A stretch of 64,000 nucleotides of DNA from Cymodocea nodosa (lineage: Eukaryota; Streptophyta; Magnoliopsida; Alismatales; Cymodoceaceae). The position numbers and the translations under genes were made by a program. Under the pieces are notes generated by a model. It was not told the origin of the DNA, ran no database searches, and saw only the letters and a list, made by a program, of their open reading frames with translations. The stretch covers positions 14,639,501 to 14,703,500 of the forward strand of contig CM072339.1 of the NCBI GenBank assembly GCA_036874045.1, written 5' to 3'. Below are positions 1 through 11,808 of this stretch, piece after piece; positions within the stretch are counted from its first letter, which is position 1; the number at the start of each line of letters is the position of its first letter.

Positions 1-44
1 TTTACATTTACCAACGAAATAAGTCCATTGGTTAACTTGTTAAT

Positions 45-1345
45 TATTTAGAATAAAAAAGTGTAAAATATTAATGATTAATTGCATAATATTTAACTTA
101 GCATATGAGAATTAAGTCATTATGTTATAATTACATGATTATATGCCTTAATTAAAGAATGTGCATAATTCTAGTGAATTAGCGTTAATTAAGTATATTT
201 GCGAACTATCGATGAGTAATAGGCTTTTTAATTCCTAGCTATCTAAATTGTATATTATTTCGGAGAGTTACATTGTATGTGCTAGACAATTGTATTTTGA
301 ATGCTTATAGAGTATTTTATTATTATTTCAAGAAGGAAACATGTTGAAACATTAATACATGACTTAAGTGGTTTTTCAATAAGTTAGATGCTAATAATAC
401 AAAATGTATTTAAGCATTGGATAGTTAGGTTTGCAAGTATCTAGAATACCTTTTTATTGTAAAAAAATTACTGAGGGCATGTGTTGTGATCTGAAAACTT
501 GACTTAAATTATCTTTCGAAAGGTTAAAGGCTAACTATCCAAAATGCATATAAGTTTCAGATAGTTAGAGTTCTCAACTATCCAAAAAGTCTTTTTACCA
601 TCGTAAAGTTAGGATTATGCACGTGTTGAATTTAAATATTTTATTATGTCACATGAGTTGCACATGTTTTATATTATATTTTTATATTAAGTCTGTTGAG
701 TTAATAGTTAAGTCAATGGAGTAAGTCTGTTGAGTTACACTAACTTCACAGACTAGTTATTTTCTAATATGCCACTGAGTAGCTGCAAAAACAAGAAATT
801 TGAAGGAAAACCATGATTGCATGTATCATGTAGGAATTAACTTGTGGAATGAAGAAGAAATCATCATCATTGATATGAATGAAGAAAATCCAACTGATCA
901 TTTAAGCAAATGTAGTTACTATAGAAAGAAATATAAAAAAGAAGAGGAGAAAATCAAAGTGTGGGTGGAGAACTACGCTAACTACAAGAAGAGTTAGAAG
1001 TTCCTTGAAGCTGCACAACACCACCACAATCATCAACCATCGGAGGTCTATAAGGATACTTTTCAAATGTTAGGTTGATTCTGAGCCAAACATAGTGATT
1101 GACAACTATTGTGAGGAGTGATTGCGTCATAAGAAGGGAAGCTATTTTCACTAAATAGCGACTCATCTCTCAGGAGATCGTAAAGCTTCTAGCCTTGGTT
1201 TTCAGGTTGATGCTAATATATTGAAGAGGAGATCAACTTACAAGTCTCAGTTCACGATTCTATAAGGAGAGGAGGTATGACTGTAAGTGATTAAGTTTTC
1301 ATTGGTATAAGCATGTCGCATGTAGTGACAGAAGTTCTTAGAAGT
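45..1345 (+). mobile_element. Truncated gypsy-family LTR (copy A)
   Basis: This stretch aligns by eye with the full LTR at 40313-42454. The start is degenerate (TATTTAGAAT for TGTTTAGAAT) and is followed by the family's AT-rich U3, the TAACTCAACG-type motifs near 683-745, a TATA-like ATATAAAAAAG near 928 and the conserved leader to about 1340. The U5 end is missing. Small ORFs inside it are LTR sequence, not genes. About 150 bp after it (1346-1495) I cannot assign. The start is approximate. Confidence 0.7.
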
Positions 1346-1495
1346 TTACTAATCATATATAGAAGTTCTTAGCCTAGATTTATATACTGATACTTTACTG
1401 AGTCGTTCATAACTCAATGCACAAAATAAGATATTTAAACCTTTTGCATTTAGAGTTTTATTTTCTTTTTCAATAACTGTCTAAGTATTATAAAG

Positions 1496-2220
1496 AGTAG
1501 TTAATAGATTATATAGTTGGCCTAAAAAATGACTCTTTAAATCTAGTAACCTAAGATCTTGATCAGATTTGAGATTGTTAACTGAAAGCTTGATACATGA
1601 GTACACTAGAAAGCTCTTGTATGATTCAAATTTTTCAAATTAACTTTTAAAGTAAAAATATGCATATACTGTTCTCAAAAGATAAAAGTGTTTTGTGAAA
1701 ATATAGATATCTTTTGAATCGAGTATACTTTCTATTATCTATGATTACTAAAGTATGAATCTAGATTAGACTTTTGAAGTTGTTTATTTGAGATACAATT
1801 CATTATTCTACTTGTTTTAATCATATTGAGTTTAATTGTATTTTGATTCATATGTAGTTTAAATTTATTTTGGAAATTATATTGAAAAATTAAGGATGAA
1901 AGATGTTTGAAAAAGATAAAAATGATAATATAATTACCACTTATGTGATGATAGTATATTTTGTATGTAAGTTGCATACATTTTAAATATATTTCCAGGT
2001 TTGAGGGAAGAAAATAATGTTAAATTAGATTACTGAATTAATATAGAATATCTTTATATTAATTTAATCTCAGTATTTTGAAGGTATGAAATGAAGAAAT
2101 AATTTTTTTAAGGAATACTGATTTCTGAAGAATAGAACTAATTCTAGAACTTTAGAAAGACCAACTAGTTAGATTTTAGTAGTTTGCTAAGGGACTAGCA
2201 AAAGTTAGGTATGGGGAAAG
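1496..2220 (+). mobile_element. 3' internal (untranslated) fragment of the gypsy family, ending in PPT
   Basis: The sequence matches the 3' untranslated internal region seen at 5060-5767 and 39660-40312. It ends in a polypurine tract (about 2209-2220, GGTATGGGGAAAG) that directly abuts the next LTR. In an LTR retrotransposon the PPT primes plus-strand synthesis and marks the 3' LTR. No gag, pol or F-box coding remains here. Confidence 0.7.
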
Positions 2221-4110
2221 TGTTTAGAATGAAAAAGTGCATAATATTAACGATTAAATAATGGTTAATTATATAATAATTAGCTTACCATATGAGAATT
2301 AAGACATTATGTTATAATTACACTATTATATGCTTTAGTAAAAGAATCTACATTATTGCAAGGAATTAATGTTAATTAAGTACATTTCTGCACTATCAGT
2401 GAGTTACAAGCTTTTTAATTCCTAAGTATTTGATTGTTTGTTATTTTGGAGAGTTACATTTCATGTACCGGACAGTTGTGTTTTAAACGCTTAAAGAATA
2501 TTTTATTATTTCCTAGAGTACACGTGTTGAAATCTTAATACATGACTTAAGTGGATTTTCGGTAAGTTAGATGCTAACTATCCGAAATGCATCTAAGCAT
2601 CGGATAGTTAGGTTTGCAAGAATCCAAAATACCTTTTTATCATAAAACTGATTAAGGACATGTGTTGCGATCTAGAAACTTGACTTAAGTTATCTTTCGG
2701 AAGGTTATGTGCTAACTATTTGAAATGCATCTAAGTTTCAAATACTTATAGTTGTAACTATCCGAAACATCTGAACTCGTTAATTCAGAATTATGTACAT
2801 GTTGAAATTAAATACTTTATTATGTCATATGAGCTGCACATGTATAACTCATTAAGTTAGCATAACTATATGCTGCTAGTTACTTGAATATACACTTAGG
2901 TAATGTGTTGTGTTGCTATTATATGCTTATAAGTTATTTCTTTATTACACGTGTTTTATAGTTAAATCAACGAAGTAAGTTCATTGAGTTACACTTATTC
3001 TACGGACCATTTATTTTCTAACATGCAACTATAGCAATTGTAGAAATAGGAAATTCGAAGGAAAGCCATGATTACACGTATCACGCAGGAATTAACTCAT
3101 GGAATGAAGAAGAAATCACTATCATTAATATGAATGAAGGAAATCCAACCGATCATTTAAACAGAAATAGTAACTACTGAAAGAAATATAAAAGAAGAGG
3201 AGAAAGACGAAAAAAATGTGAAGTGGAGGACTGCATTAACTACAGGAAGCATCAAAAGTTCCTTGAAGCTCTACAACACCACCAAAATCACCAACCATTG
3301 GAGGTCTGTAAGGATACTTTCTGGATGTCAGGTCAATTCTAAGCCAAACACGGTGACTGACAACCATTGTGAGGAGTGATCGTGTCGTAGGAAGGGAAGT
3401 CGTTTTCACTGAGCACCGACTCATATCTCAAGAGATTATAAAGCTTCTAGCCTTGGTTTCAGGTTGATGCCAATATACTGAAAAGGAGATCAACTTACAA
3501 GTCTTGGTTCATGATTCTATAGGGAGATGAGGCAAGATTGTAAGTGATTAAGTTTTCAGTGGTGTAATCGCATTGCATGTAGTGACAGAAGTTTTTACTA
3601 TCGATAGAGATTTTTACAGTTTACCTTTTTCTTATCTTCAGGAACATATCAAAACAAAAATACCAAAAACAACTAATATTCTGTGTTTACATTTAGTATA
3701 AAAGTGTTGTATTGTTTGTTTTGTATCATGATTAATGTTATCATTGTCAGTATTACGAATATTTTATGTTTGTTTGATTCAGAAAATAATAAGTAGTTTT
3801 ATTATTTACTGAAATTGATTCGTCTAGGATACTTAAAAATCTTAATGATTATTGTTTGAAATATCTGAGTATTAGTGTTGCTTAATGACAAATCTTAGAT
3901 TAACTAACATTAAAAAGCTTAATTGATGTTATTTACATTTTATGGAACTATCCAATGGATGGCCAAATTTCTCTATAAATAGTAGTATTTAACTAGAAAG
4001 GTTGGCTTGTGGAGTTAACTTAAGTCCATGAGGTTAGTCTGTTAAGTTAGCTGTAACTCCACGAACTAAATCCGTTGAGTTAATTGTAATTCAACGAAGT
4101 GCTTAACTGA
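2221..4110 (+). mobile_element. Gypsy-family LTR (copy B), U5 truncated
   Basis: The LTR begins with TGTTTAGAATG immediately after a PPT. It carries the U3 repeats (CGGATAGTTA-type motifs), a TATA-like ATATAAAAG near 3185 and the leader with the conserved antisense-open stretch. Near 4110 it joins straight to 3' internal sequence instead of continuing through U5 to a CA end, so about 300 bp of U5 is missing. The right boundary is approximate. Confidence 0.72.
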
Positions 4111-5767
4111 ACACATATTTAAATGGAAAGTTTTTCAGAATCAAAAATTGAAAGATATTAATGGAGATATAAAAGAACAAAGTATGTGATTAATTACTTA
4201 CCTAAATTTATATTTATGCATAGTTCGTGTAGTTATTCATTAACTCGACGAACTTAACAAACTAAGTTCGTTGAGTTAAGTGCTAAGTTAACAAAATAGT
4301 TTATCATGCCTACTAGTATATACTATATTTATTATAAATCTTTTATATTGAGGACAATGCAAAATGTAGGTATGGGGGAGAGGTAATTAGATTAAAATCC
4401 AAGTAATCTTGTTAATAAGAGGAATTAGGATTGTGTTGCAAATTTCTATGAAAACTAGAAATTTTTTTTTATGAATTTTACTGTAACTTTTTGAAATTCC
4501 CTACAACTATCTGAAAAATTTTGATAACTATTTGAAAATTATTTGGAACTTTCTAATAGATGAAACTATAAATTTTTTTTATTATAACTACTTGAATGTT
4601 ATATTTAAGATTTTATAAGATGCTACAATACTTTACTATAAATATAAATCTGGTATAGTATCTTATGTTTTTATTAAATTTTAGAGTTTAATAGTTTTAC
4701 GATTTTAAAAGAAAATCAGATTGCTTAATTGAAACTCAAAAAATTATCTGAAGTCCTGAAATGTTGAAATATTGATTTTTAGATTAAATGAAATGCATAC
4801 GATGAATGATACATTTAATTTGATTGATTAAACTTATAGAATGATTTACGTATAAATCATATTAAACTACAGAAAAAGTATGAAGTTATTGATATGGATT
4901 CATATTTTTTAGTGGATTGTAGAAGGAGGATTATATGAGATTTTTGTTTTATTACATCTATATTAAGAAAATACATATATATACTGTGTTGAAAAAAAAA
5001 AACTTTAAGAGTTTATTGAATTGTTTGATGACGAGCCTTTTGTACTTGAGTAGATAGATATGTAAGAATTGTTGACCTGAAAAATGACTCTTAAAATTTG
5101 GCAACTTAAGATTTTGATCAGATCTAGGATTGTTGACTAAAAGTTTGATACATAGGTATATTAGAAAGCTCTTGTATAATTTAAGCTTTTGAAATTAACT
5201 TTTAAAGTAAAAATATGCATATACTATTCTGAAAAGATGAAAGTGTTTTATTAAAAATACAGATATCTTTTTAATCAGGTATACTCTCTGTTATTTATGA
5301 TTACTAATGTATGAATCTAGATTAGACTTTTGAAGTTTATTTGAGATACAATTCATTATTCTTCTTGTTCTCATCATATTAAGTTGAATTGTGTTTTAAT
5401 TCGTATGCAATTGAAATTTATTTTGGAAATCATATTTGAAAATTTAGGATAATAGATGTTTGAAAGAAAAATTGATTTTATAACTACCACCTATTTGATG
5501 CTAGTATATTTTGTATATAATTTACGTATTTTTGAAATATATTTAGAGGTAGAGGAGAAAGAAAAATGTTAAATTAGATTACTAAATTGTAGAGAATATC
5601 TTTATATTAATCTAATCTTAGTGTTCTAAAGATGCAAAATGAAGAAATATTTTCACAATGAATATTGATTTATGAAAAAAAAAAATAGTTCTAGCACTTT
5701 AGACAAACTACTTAACTAGATTAAATTAGTTTGCTAAGGGACTAGTAAAAGTTAAGTATGGGGGAAG
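4111..5767 (+). mobile_element. 3' internal fragment with internal and terminal PPTs
   Basis: This matches the region after the F-box gene at 38815-40312. It holds an internal purine tract at about 4368-4382 (AGGTATGGGGGAGAGG) and the terminal PPT at 5754-5767 (AAGTATGGGGGAAG) before the next LTR. There is no ORF of interest. The F-box gene and everything upstream are absent, so it is a 3'-end relic caught between two LTRs. Confidence 0.7.
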
Positions 5768-7798
5768 TGTTTAGAATGAAAAAGTGCATAATATTAATGG
5801 TTAAATAATGATTAATTGCATAATATTTAGCTTATCATACGAGAATTAAGCTATTATGTTATAATTGCACAATTATATGCCTTAATTAAAGAATGTGCAT
5901 AATTTCAGTGAATTAGCATTAATTAAGTATATTTATAAACTGTTAGTGAGTTATAGGCTTTTTAATTCCTAGGTATCCAAACTATTTGTTATTACAGAGA
6001 GTTACATTATATGTGTCAGACAGTTGTATTTTAAATGCTTATAGAGTATTTTATTATTATTTCAAGAAGTGTGTTGAAACCTTAATACTTGACTTAAGTA
6101 GTTTTTCAATAAGTTAGATGCTAACTATTCGAAATGTGTTTAAGCATCAAATAGTTAGGTTTGCAAGTATCTGAAATACTTTTTTATCATAAAAAAATTA
6201 CTAAGGACACATGTCGTGATCTGAAAACTTGACTTAAGTTATTTTTTGAAAAATTAGAGACTAACTATCCAAAATACATATAAGTTTCGGATAGTTACAG
6301 TTCGTAACTATTCAAAAAGTCTTTTTACCATCGTAAAGTTAGGATTATGCATGTGTTGAATTTAAATGTTTTATTATGTCATGTGAGTTGCACATGTTTT
6401 ATATTATATTTTTATATCAAGTTCGTTGAGTTAATAGTTAAGTCAACGGAGTAAGTTCGTTGAGTTACACTAATTCCATGGACTAGTTATTTTCTAATAT
6501 GCCACTATGAGTAGTTGTAGAAATAGGACATTCGAAGGAAAACCACAATTGCATGTATCACATAGGAATTAACTTGTGGAATGAAGAAGAAATCACCATT
6601 GTTGATATGAATGAAGGGAATCCAACCGATCATTTAAGCAAAAGTAGTTACTATAGAAAGAAATATAAAAAGAAGAGGAGAAAAAATAGTGCAGGTGGGG
6701 AATCATGCTAATTGTAAGAAGCATCAAAAGTTCCCTGAAGTTCCACGACACCACCAAAATCACCAACCATCAGAGGTTTGTGAGAATACTTTCCGAATGT
6801 CGAGTCGATTCCAAGCTAAACATGGTGACTGACAACCACTATGAGGAGTGATCACATCATAGGAAGGGAAGCCATTTTCACCAAACATCGACTCATCTCT
6901 CAAGAGATTGTAAAGCTTCTAGCCTTAGTTTCGGCTTGATGCCAATATACTAAAGAGGAGATCAACTTACAAGTTTTTGTTTTTGATTCTATAAGGAGAG
7001 GAGGCATGACTATAAGTGATTAAGTTTTCAATGGTGTAATCACGTCATATGTATTGACGGAAGTTCTTACTGTCGATAGAAAATTTTTACATTTCACCTT
7101 TCATTCATCTTCAAGAAAATATCAAAACAAAAATACCAAAAACTAATTATTTATAATTAGCATTTATGTGTGTATTGTTTGTTTTGTATCATGATTAATG
7201 TTATTATTGTTAGTATTGTGAATGTTTTATGTTTAGTGGATTCAGAAAATAGAAAATAGTCTTATTGATTACTAAAATTGATTCATACATAATACCCAAC
7301 AATCTTAATGGTTATTGCCGAAATATCTAAATGTTAGTGTTGATTAATGATAAATTTTAGATTAACATTAAAAGCTTAAATGATGTCATTTACATTCTGT
7401 GGAATCACACAATGGATGACTGAATTCCTTTGTGAATAGCAAATCTTAATTGGAATTTATTAGTGAAGCTCGTGGAGTTAAGTCTACGAGGATTGTCTGT
7501 TGAATTAACAGTAACTCAATAGAGTAAGTCTGTAACTCAACGGAGTAAGTCCGTTGAGTTAGCTGTAACTCAACGAAGTGCTTAAATTAACATATATAAA
7601 ACTCTAGATGTAAAAATCAAAATAGTACATAATTCTTACTCAATCTCTATGAGATCGACCTATACTTGCACACAAATACAATAGACACTGTGCACTTGTA
7701 ATTAAGAAAAAAACAAACTGGATTTAATATCTAATTTGCAGATATTGTTTGTTACTTTTAATAGAACTTATAAATATACATTTAAAAGTAACTAACCA
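5768..7798 (+). mobile_element. Gypsy-family LTR (copy C)
   Basis: It starts TGTTTAGAATG after a PPT. It carries the full U3, TATA-like ATATAAAAAG near 6664, and leader. It reaches the R-U5 signature typical of plant gypsy LTRs near 7650 (gatcgacc, tacttgcac, agacactgtgcactt). The 3' end is placed at an AACCA near 7798 by analogy with AAATCCA in other copies. No clear primer binding site follows. Confidence 0.7.
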
Positions 7799-7936
7799 AA
7801 AGAAGATTTACTTTTTCTAACCAAACATTAACCAACATAGTAAGTCTATTGGTTGTCATTTTGAGTTACTATGTAATGTAATGTAATGGAGTCTACCTTG
7901 TTATGCTTTTGTGTGTTGTTTTGACTTTATAAAAAT

Positions 7937-9838
7937 TTAGTTAGTAACGAAGACCTTAGTAGTCACTAACTGATAAATAAGATCCCTATAGAACAACTTC
8001 TTTTTAATATTTGAAATTTTAGAAATGAAGACCATGAACCAATTGATTTGAATCTGATTGAGCACTGCATAGGTAGCAATCTTAAAAAAAGTTAACAGTT
8101 CCAAATTATGGCTCTACCATTGATAAATAGTCTTGTTCAGAATAAGAGCAATCAAATATGCTCTGCCCTTTAGCTGTTTCAATCTATTAAGCAAAGCAAC
8201 GTGAGGATCAATGGCCATATCATTCTTCATATCTTGTTCTGACCAATTAGCTGTAGTAGTGGATTCAAGAATTTCTAAACTTTCTTTTTTCAATCCCAAA
8301 ATAGTAAACATAAACTCAAGTGTTGGGAAAATATATTCTTTAGTGACATTGCAAACCAAAATGCCTTCTTAATTATGTAAATTTGAATAGAAAGCAGGGA
8401 CTAAACCATCAACTCTTCAATTTTAACCAAAAGTAGGAATTACCAGCAATAAACCTTGGAAGTCAAATAATTCTTTGATATATTTCATAAAATTAAAATC
8501 CATTAGCTTGTTATACAAAACATCATACCCCTTAATTATATTAAATACAAAGTAGGCCTATTGATTCCTAAATAAACTAAGTTAATTCCCTCCATATTTT
8601 TTGGATCAGCAAATATGATAGATGTTTCTATAAGAGTAACTCCATGCGTTAAAGCAAGTTCCTAAGCAAAACTTTTCTCTCTAATAGGAGGAATGCCAGC
8701 CATCTCTAAAAAATATGTTTGTGTATGCTATGGAGAAGGAATCTCCACTTGCTCTTGTGCAAATTCTATTTCAATAGCCTCTTGTGCATGCATTTGTGCG
8801 GTATCATGACATATCAATCTCTCTTCATCACTAGAGGTTAGGCTAAAGGAAAAACTATATTATGTAGTAGACCATTTTTTTCTATCTATAAAATTCTAAA
8901 GAGTCTAGTCATCATCTTCAACTTCAATTTTTATTTCTAGATCATCTTCATCAATTGAGAGGATTGACTGTGATCGGCCTATGATGCCCTATTTTCTCTC
9001 CATTCATGAAAATCTACTTGAGCAGCTAGGATAGTAACTTCTAGTGTCTCTCTTGCTACCATATAACTGTGAACAATGAAGTCAAATTGACTTTGTTCAT
9101 TAGCATTTTCTAGCATGCTAGAGAGGGGTGTGGTTTGAACCCTTGCTGATTTATTCATAATGTAAGTAATAACATAATATATTTGTTTTTGAAACCATAG
9201 CTCAACCTTTACATGAATTACTTCCTAAGTTAATAATTTCTAAGGTCTCATCCTTTGTTCATCTAATACTATTTTATTAACTTCTACATCTATTAACCAT
9301 CAAATATTTAGAGGTATGTGCACCCCTCCAACTTGAACCTTTGGGGTAAATAGGCCAAGTTGGTACTTCAAAACTTTTAATTCCTTTTTCGAGTAGAATA
9401 TCTTATTCTACTAATTATGTGCTAGTCAGCAATGGTAATTTGAAATTTTTGAACATCTAACAATTTTATCCATTCATTAATTGAGAGTGGTGTCCTAGTA
9501 ATAATCTAAAAATCAGTGGCACTAGCCCTATAAGTACTTCTCCTTAAATGGAAGGGATTTCCAATAGTTAAACATAATATTTCCCATTGGAACCAAAATT
9601 GGCACCTCTTAAACAGCACTACATGTGCTAACTCATTCTTGGGATGTAAAGTTGTTTCTTTTTCAACTTCATTAAGAATCCATGTAGTGATTTTTTGTTT
9701 CATAGATTTAGGTACCTTTATGTGTGCAAGTTTGCACATATATATGCATTTTGCCAATTCTACTTCAAGTTCATCCAACTCCCACTCCTGCACTACATTT
9801 TTCTTTCTCTACATGGAATGCTAGTTGGTGGCATTCAT
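7937..9838 (-). pseudogene. Accessory ORF with putative plant transposon protein domain, copy 1
   Basis: On the minus strand this decayed ORF parallels the one at 43176-45380. The N-terminal block (ELDELEVELAK, IKVPK, NELAH, WFQW) matches ELQKVESELF, IQIPQ, NEVAL, WFKK there. The C-terminal block has IFPTLEF-x5-GLKKE, then LLNRLKQLKGRAYLIA, then INWFMVFISK and KKLFYRDLI. Such proteins are known as 'putative plant transposon protein' and are carried by some LTR retrotransposons; their function is unknown. Several in-frame stops are present, and it lacks the C-terminal coiled coil of copy 2. It lies tail-on to the U5 end of the plus-strand LTR at 5768-7798. Confidence 0.6.
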
Positions 9839-10170
9839 GCTAAATTTCTCAAAATTTAGAGTGGTTATCCAATTGTAGGAGGAAGATGAGGAACCCATTT
9901 GATGAGGGTTAGGAGGAACCAATACAAAGAAGTAGAATAAACACAAAGAGTCGTGAGAGAATGTTTATCAATGAAGTAGTCATTAAGGATTTAAATGAAT
10001 TTAATTAGGTAATGGGATGATGATACTAGGCATTGGTAAATCAGATTACCAACGAACTAGCCAATGGTAAACTAGATTACCAACGAAGCAATCATTGGTA
10101 AACCAGATAACCAACAGAGTAACCATTCTTTAAATAATAATAATCAATGATATAATCATCTTGTTAGCTT
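9839..10170. other. Gene-free spacer with alternating short motifs
   Basis: No coding region was seen. From about 10020 to 10140 it holds degenerate repeats pairing an 'accaacgaa' type word with its inverted partner 'attggtaa'. These resemble the TAACTCAACG/CGTTGAGTTA arrays elsewhere and lie upstream of the accessory ORF. Confidence 0.4.
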
Positions 10171-11808
10171 AAGTGTACATTTTTATAAGTAACAAGCCAT
10201 TCTACGAACAAGATTTAAGTTTAGTAAATTTGTTCCTTAAATTAACTGTAAGTACACAACGTCTATTATATAAGTGTGCAAGAACAAGTCGAATTTATAG
10301 GAAATTGTTGAATTTTGACTCTTTTAAATTTTCATAGTTAGAGTTTAGTGTATACTACTAATTTGCTCCCTTTGTTGATTTACTAGTAACTCAATAGTCT
10401 AAGTTCGTAGAGTTACAGTTTATACAACAAACTACCATCGTTGAGTTACAGATAACTCAATAAGTTCTTTAATAACTTCTTATTAATATCGATGATTGTA
10501 GAAGAATACGACCATCCACTAGGCGATTCTATAAATTGCAAAGAACATCTCTTGCACTCTTCAAATACTATTTTATATTAGATTAAACATTAATCAATTC
10601 TAAGAGTCAAATACTCCAAATGGTAAACAAATAAATCACGATTACAAAGATTTATACTAACTGTTTTCAATATTTAATCATACTATTCTATATTAACTGA
10701 AATAAGATAAACACAAAACATTTAAACAAATAATACAAACACATGATACAAACACAGAACTTGATAAATATAATGATGTAAATGTAAATAGATATTTGTT
10801 TTGATTTTTGTTTTGTTTTGTTCCTCAAGATGGATAATTCATGATAGGAAAAATTCTCTATTGAAAGTAAAAAAAACTTTCGTTACTATATGTGATGCGA
10901 TTATACCTTTGAAAATTTAATTCACTTACTATCAAGTACTCCTCTCCCTACTGGATTGCGAACCTAAACTTTTTTAAATTAATCTCCTCTTCAGCATAGC
11001 AGCATCAACCCAAAACCAAGGCTAGAAGCTTTATTGTCTCTTGAAAGATGATTCAGTGTTTGGTGAAAATGTCTTTCCTTTTTGTGACACGATCACTTCT
11101 CACAATGGTTGTCAATCAATATGTTTGGCTCGAAATCAACCCAACATCTAGAAAGTATCATCATAAACCTTCGATGAATGATGATTGGTGGTAATGGTTG
11201 TGGTAGCTCAAGAAACATTTAACACTTCCAATAGTGAGCATGGTTCTCCCCCCTTCCTTCATTCTTTCTCCTTTCCTTTTATATTTTTTTCTCATAATAA
11301 CTACTTCTGCCAAAATGATTGGCTGGATTTCTTCATTTGTATCAATGATGGTAATTACTTCTTCATTCCATGATCGAGATCATGGCATGGTTCATGCAAT
11401 GTAGTTTCCTTACATATTTAGTACAACTATTCATAATAGAATATTAGAAAGTAGCTAGTCTGTAGAGTTAGTGTAACTCAACGGATTTACTCCATTGACT
11501 TAACTATTAACTTAACAGACTGACTTCTTTGAGTTATAGCTTAACTCAATAGACTCGTTCAGTTCTACAATTTAATAAAATAAATACTTATATAACATTT
11601 AACATTTAATATGTAAAAGAAGTAATTTTTAATCATTCATAACTAATTATTAATTAACATTAATTCCTCTAAATTATGCACATTCTTTAATTAAGGCTTA
11701 TAATTGTAAAAATATAACATAAGGGCTTAATTCTCATATGATAAGCTAAATATTATATAATTAAATATTCATTAAATGCTAATATTATGCATAATTTTAT
11801 TCTAAACA
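10170..11808 (-). mobile_element. Gypsy-family 3' LTR on the minus strand (copy D)
   Basis: Read on the minus strand, it starts TGTTTAGAAT at 11808, directly after a PPT (complement of CTTCTTCCATACCT at 11809-11822). It runs through U3, the leader and the U5 signature near 10240-10330. The U5 tail differs from other copies but matches the fragment at 18476-18560, so these two belong to the same element or subfamily. The left boundary is approximate. It is the 3' LTR of the gag/F-box element lying to its right. Confidence 0.68.

Noticed and set aside
800-997. 65-codon plus-strand ORF (MKENHDCMYHVG...)
   Set aside because: It lies in the U3/leader of an LTR. The equivalent sequence in other LTR copies has stops, so it is a shadow.
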